DNA from: a virus
Direction: 5' to 3' (one strand)
Length of the DNA stretch: 23,857 nt
Virus record (IMG/VR): IMGVR_UViG_3300027631_000139
Coordinates: 1 to 23,857 of that record
Shown piece by piece: positions 22,947 to 23,857 of the stretch (positions are counted from its first letter, which is position 1; the number at the start of each line of letters is the position of its first letter). The position numbers and the translations under genes are program-made. A model generated the notes under the pieces. It saw only the letters and a program-made list of their open reading frames with translations, was not told where the DNA came from and searched no databases.

Positions 22947-23200
22947 TCAATCCAATCAACATCAGTTCGTTGGTGTTCAAACCAATCCACAAGGTCTTCA
23001 TAGCCACCGATATACTCTTTACCGATAGGTGTCTCTACCCAAATCTGAGGAACTGTACTGACACCAGCCTTCTTCATCAACAGAGGGAACATTGGGTGGC
23101 TCTTGTAGTTGAATGCCCCGTAAGGGACACCCTTCTTGTTTAAGAGGAACTTGGTCTTATCACACCAAGAGCAATCTTCTTTGGTCAGAACGTAGAACAT
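22943..23200 (-). CDS. Glutaredoxin
   Basis: An 85-residue thioredoxin-fold protein. The dithiol active site is C10-S-W-C13, the cis-proline motif TVPQIW has P51, and YIGGYEDL (63-70) matches the glutathione-binding region. It would reduce the disulfide that forms in ribonucleotide reductase at each turnover. It lies just downstream of that reductase gene in the same operon. A purine-rich AAAGGAAAG precedes the ATG. Confidence 0.92.
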   Translation of the reverse strand: MFYVLTKEDCSWCDKTKFLLNKKGVPYGAFNYKSHPMFPLLMKKAGVSTVPQIWVETPIGKEYIGGYEDLVDWFEHQRTDVDWIE

Positions 23201-23210
23201 CTGCTTTCCT

Positions 23211-23857
23211 TTACGTTAGATCAACGATTTCACAGCTACCACCAGCACAGGCAAACGTACTTGTGCCTTTAGAGGTATCCTCAGTCTCATAGTCACTTAG
23301 CTTAGACCAGTCAATCTTTTGTGGCATCAGTGCAAGTGCGTCTTCATACTCACGTTTAGAACAGTCTTGGTAAGGTGCTTGCTGATAAGTGTGATCAGAG
23401 TGTGGCAAGAATGATACACCTGATACCTCATCAAAGTTCTTATAAACCCAAGCACCAACTTCCATCCACTCATCATCTTTGACAGTGATAGTCACAGAAG
23501 GTTTGTGTTCGCACCAGTGTCGTTGATATGTAAGCCACAGATCAAGTTGTTCAAGGGCTGTCATATCATTTCGTGTAACAGCACCCTCTGGAGACTTCTG
23601 TGGGAAGCTGAACACTGTGGTAGCATCAGGCTTCATCACATCAGGTTCACTTGGGATACCCTGATCCTTCATAAACTGTGTCAGAGGGTCTTTATTGTCG
23701 CCACGCACAGTACGAATGTAGTAACTGCTGTGACGAGCATGAATACCACTAGCAGAATCGACAAGCTGGGAGACAGTGCCAGAAGGTTTGACACAAGTGA
23801 TAGCAGTAGAAGCAGGGATACCAAGGCGTTTAGCCCACTCAGCATTAGTGTTAATAG
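23211..23857 (-). CDS. nrdJ: Class II (B12-dependent) ribonucleotide reductase, C-terminal part
   Basis: Only the last 214 residues lie in the window; the frame stays open to the right edge, so the gene starts beyond it. A GTG at 23708 is not the start, because the 49 codons before it are coding, including CVKPSGTVSQLVDSASGIHA and YYIRTVRGDN. The motif KPSGTVSQL is typical of class II reductases. Further on are VSGVSFLPHSDHTYQQAPYQDC and the C-terminal CAGGSC pair, which shuttles electrons from glutaredoxin or thioredoxin. The enzyme makes deoxynucleotides for phage replication. Confidence 0.88.
   Translation of the reverse strand, partial: INTNAEWAKRLGIPASTAITCVKPSGTVSQLVDSASGIHARHSSYYIRTVRGDNKDPLTQFMKDQGIPSEPDVMKPDATTVFSFPQKSPEGAVTRNDMTALEQLDLWLTYQRHWCEHKPSVTITVKDDEWMEVGAWVYKNFDEVSGVSFLPHSDHTYQQAPYQDCSKREYEDALALMPQKIDWSKLSDYETEDTSKGTSTFACAGGSCEIVDLT

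Noticed and set aside
23211-23708. Separate 165-residue gene starting at GTG 23708
   Set aside because: The frame continues upstream to the window edge with conserved ribonucleotide reductase motifs, so this is the end of a longer gene.
1-23857. tRNA genes, CRISPR arrays, insertion sequences, integrase or attachment sites
   Set aside because: None seen by reading both strands; I could not run a dedicated tRNA or repeat search.

Overview
The window is part of the genome of a tailed double-stranded DNA phage, most likely with a long non-contractile tail (siphovirus). Evidence for this is a tail-tube protein, a tail terminator, G/GT-type tail chaperones with a -1 frameshift, a tape-measure protein, and no sheath or baseplate-wedge genes. 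The host should be a Gram-negative bacterium, because the lysis cassette encodes an overlapping i-spanin/o-spanin pair with a lipobox. The highly expressed capsid gene prefers Ser TCG codons, and the auxiliary genes (class II ribonucleotide reductase, PhoH, Dps, glutaredoxin) are of kinds common in aquatic phages. I therefore guess an aquatic proteobacterial host, but the sequence does not name it.

Plus-strand arm (1-21402). A sigma70-like promoter at 11-39 is followed by about 270 nt of untranslated leader. The packaging and head module then follows: small and large terminase, Mu-type portal, a beta-rich virion protein, ChaB/XkdF-type protease, scaffold, decoration protein and major capsid protein. 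Next come a hypothetical gene, the neck genes (connector, stopper, gp10-like tail completion, tail terminator) and the tail tube. A 228-nt intergenic region (10619-10846) interrupts this compact gene array. It holds a hairpin, a strong H-type pseudoknot (9 bp + 9 bp), a second promoter sharing a 12-nt block with the first, and an inverted repeat. Downstream lie the tail chaperones with a T TTT TTG slip site, tape measure, distal tail protein, a repeat-bearing fibre-like protein, a hub-type protein, a GNAT acetyltransferase, the large J-like tip protein, and a tail fibre with a putative assembly partner. The arm ends with lysis: GH108 endolysin, probable holin, nested spanins, and a small membrane/coiled-coil protein.

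A strong hairpin terminator at 21410-21449 separates this arm from the convergent minus-strand arm (21448-23857). Read in transcription order, the minus arm encodes a class II ribonucleotide reductase (only its C-terminal part is in the window), glutaredoxin, PhoH ATPase, a DUF3310 protein, a 43-residue small protein, and a Dps-like ferritin. The reductase and glutaredoxin would supply deoxynucleotides. Dps could bind iron or protect DNA.

The most novel-looking element is the pseudoknot RNA between the tail-tube gene and the second promoter. Other points worth checking are the shared promoter block, the frameshift site, a tandem repeat that is conserved in protein but heavily changed in codons, a fibre-tip segment with foreign codon use, and the capsid codon bias.
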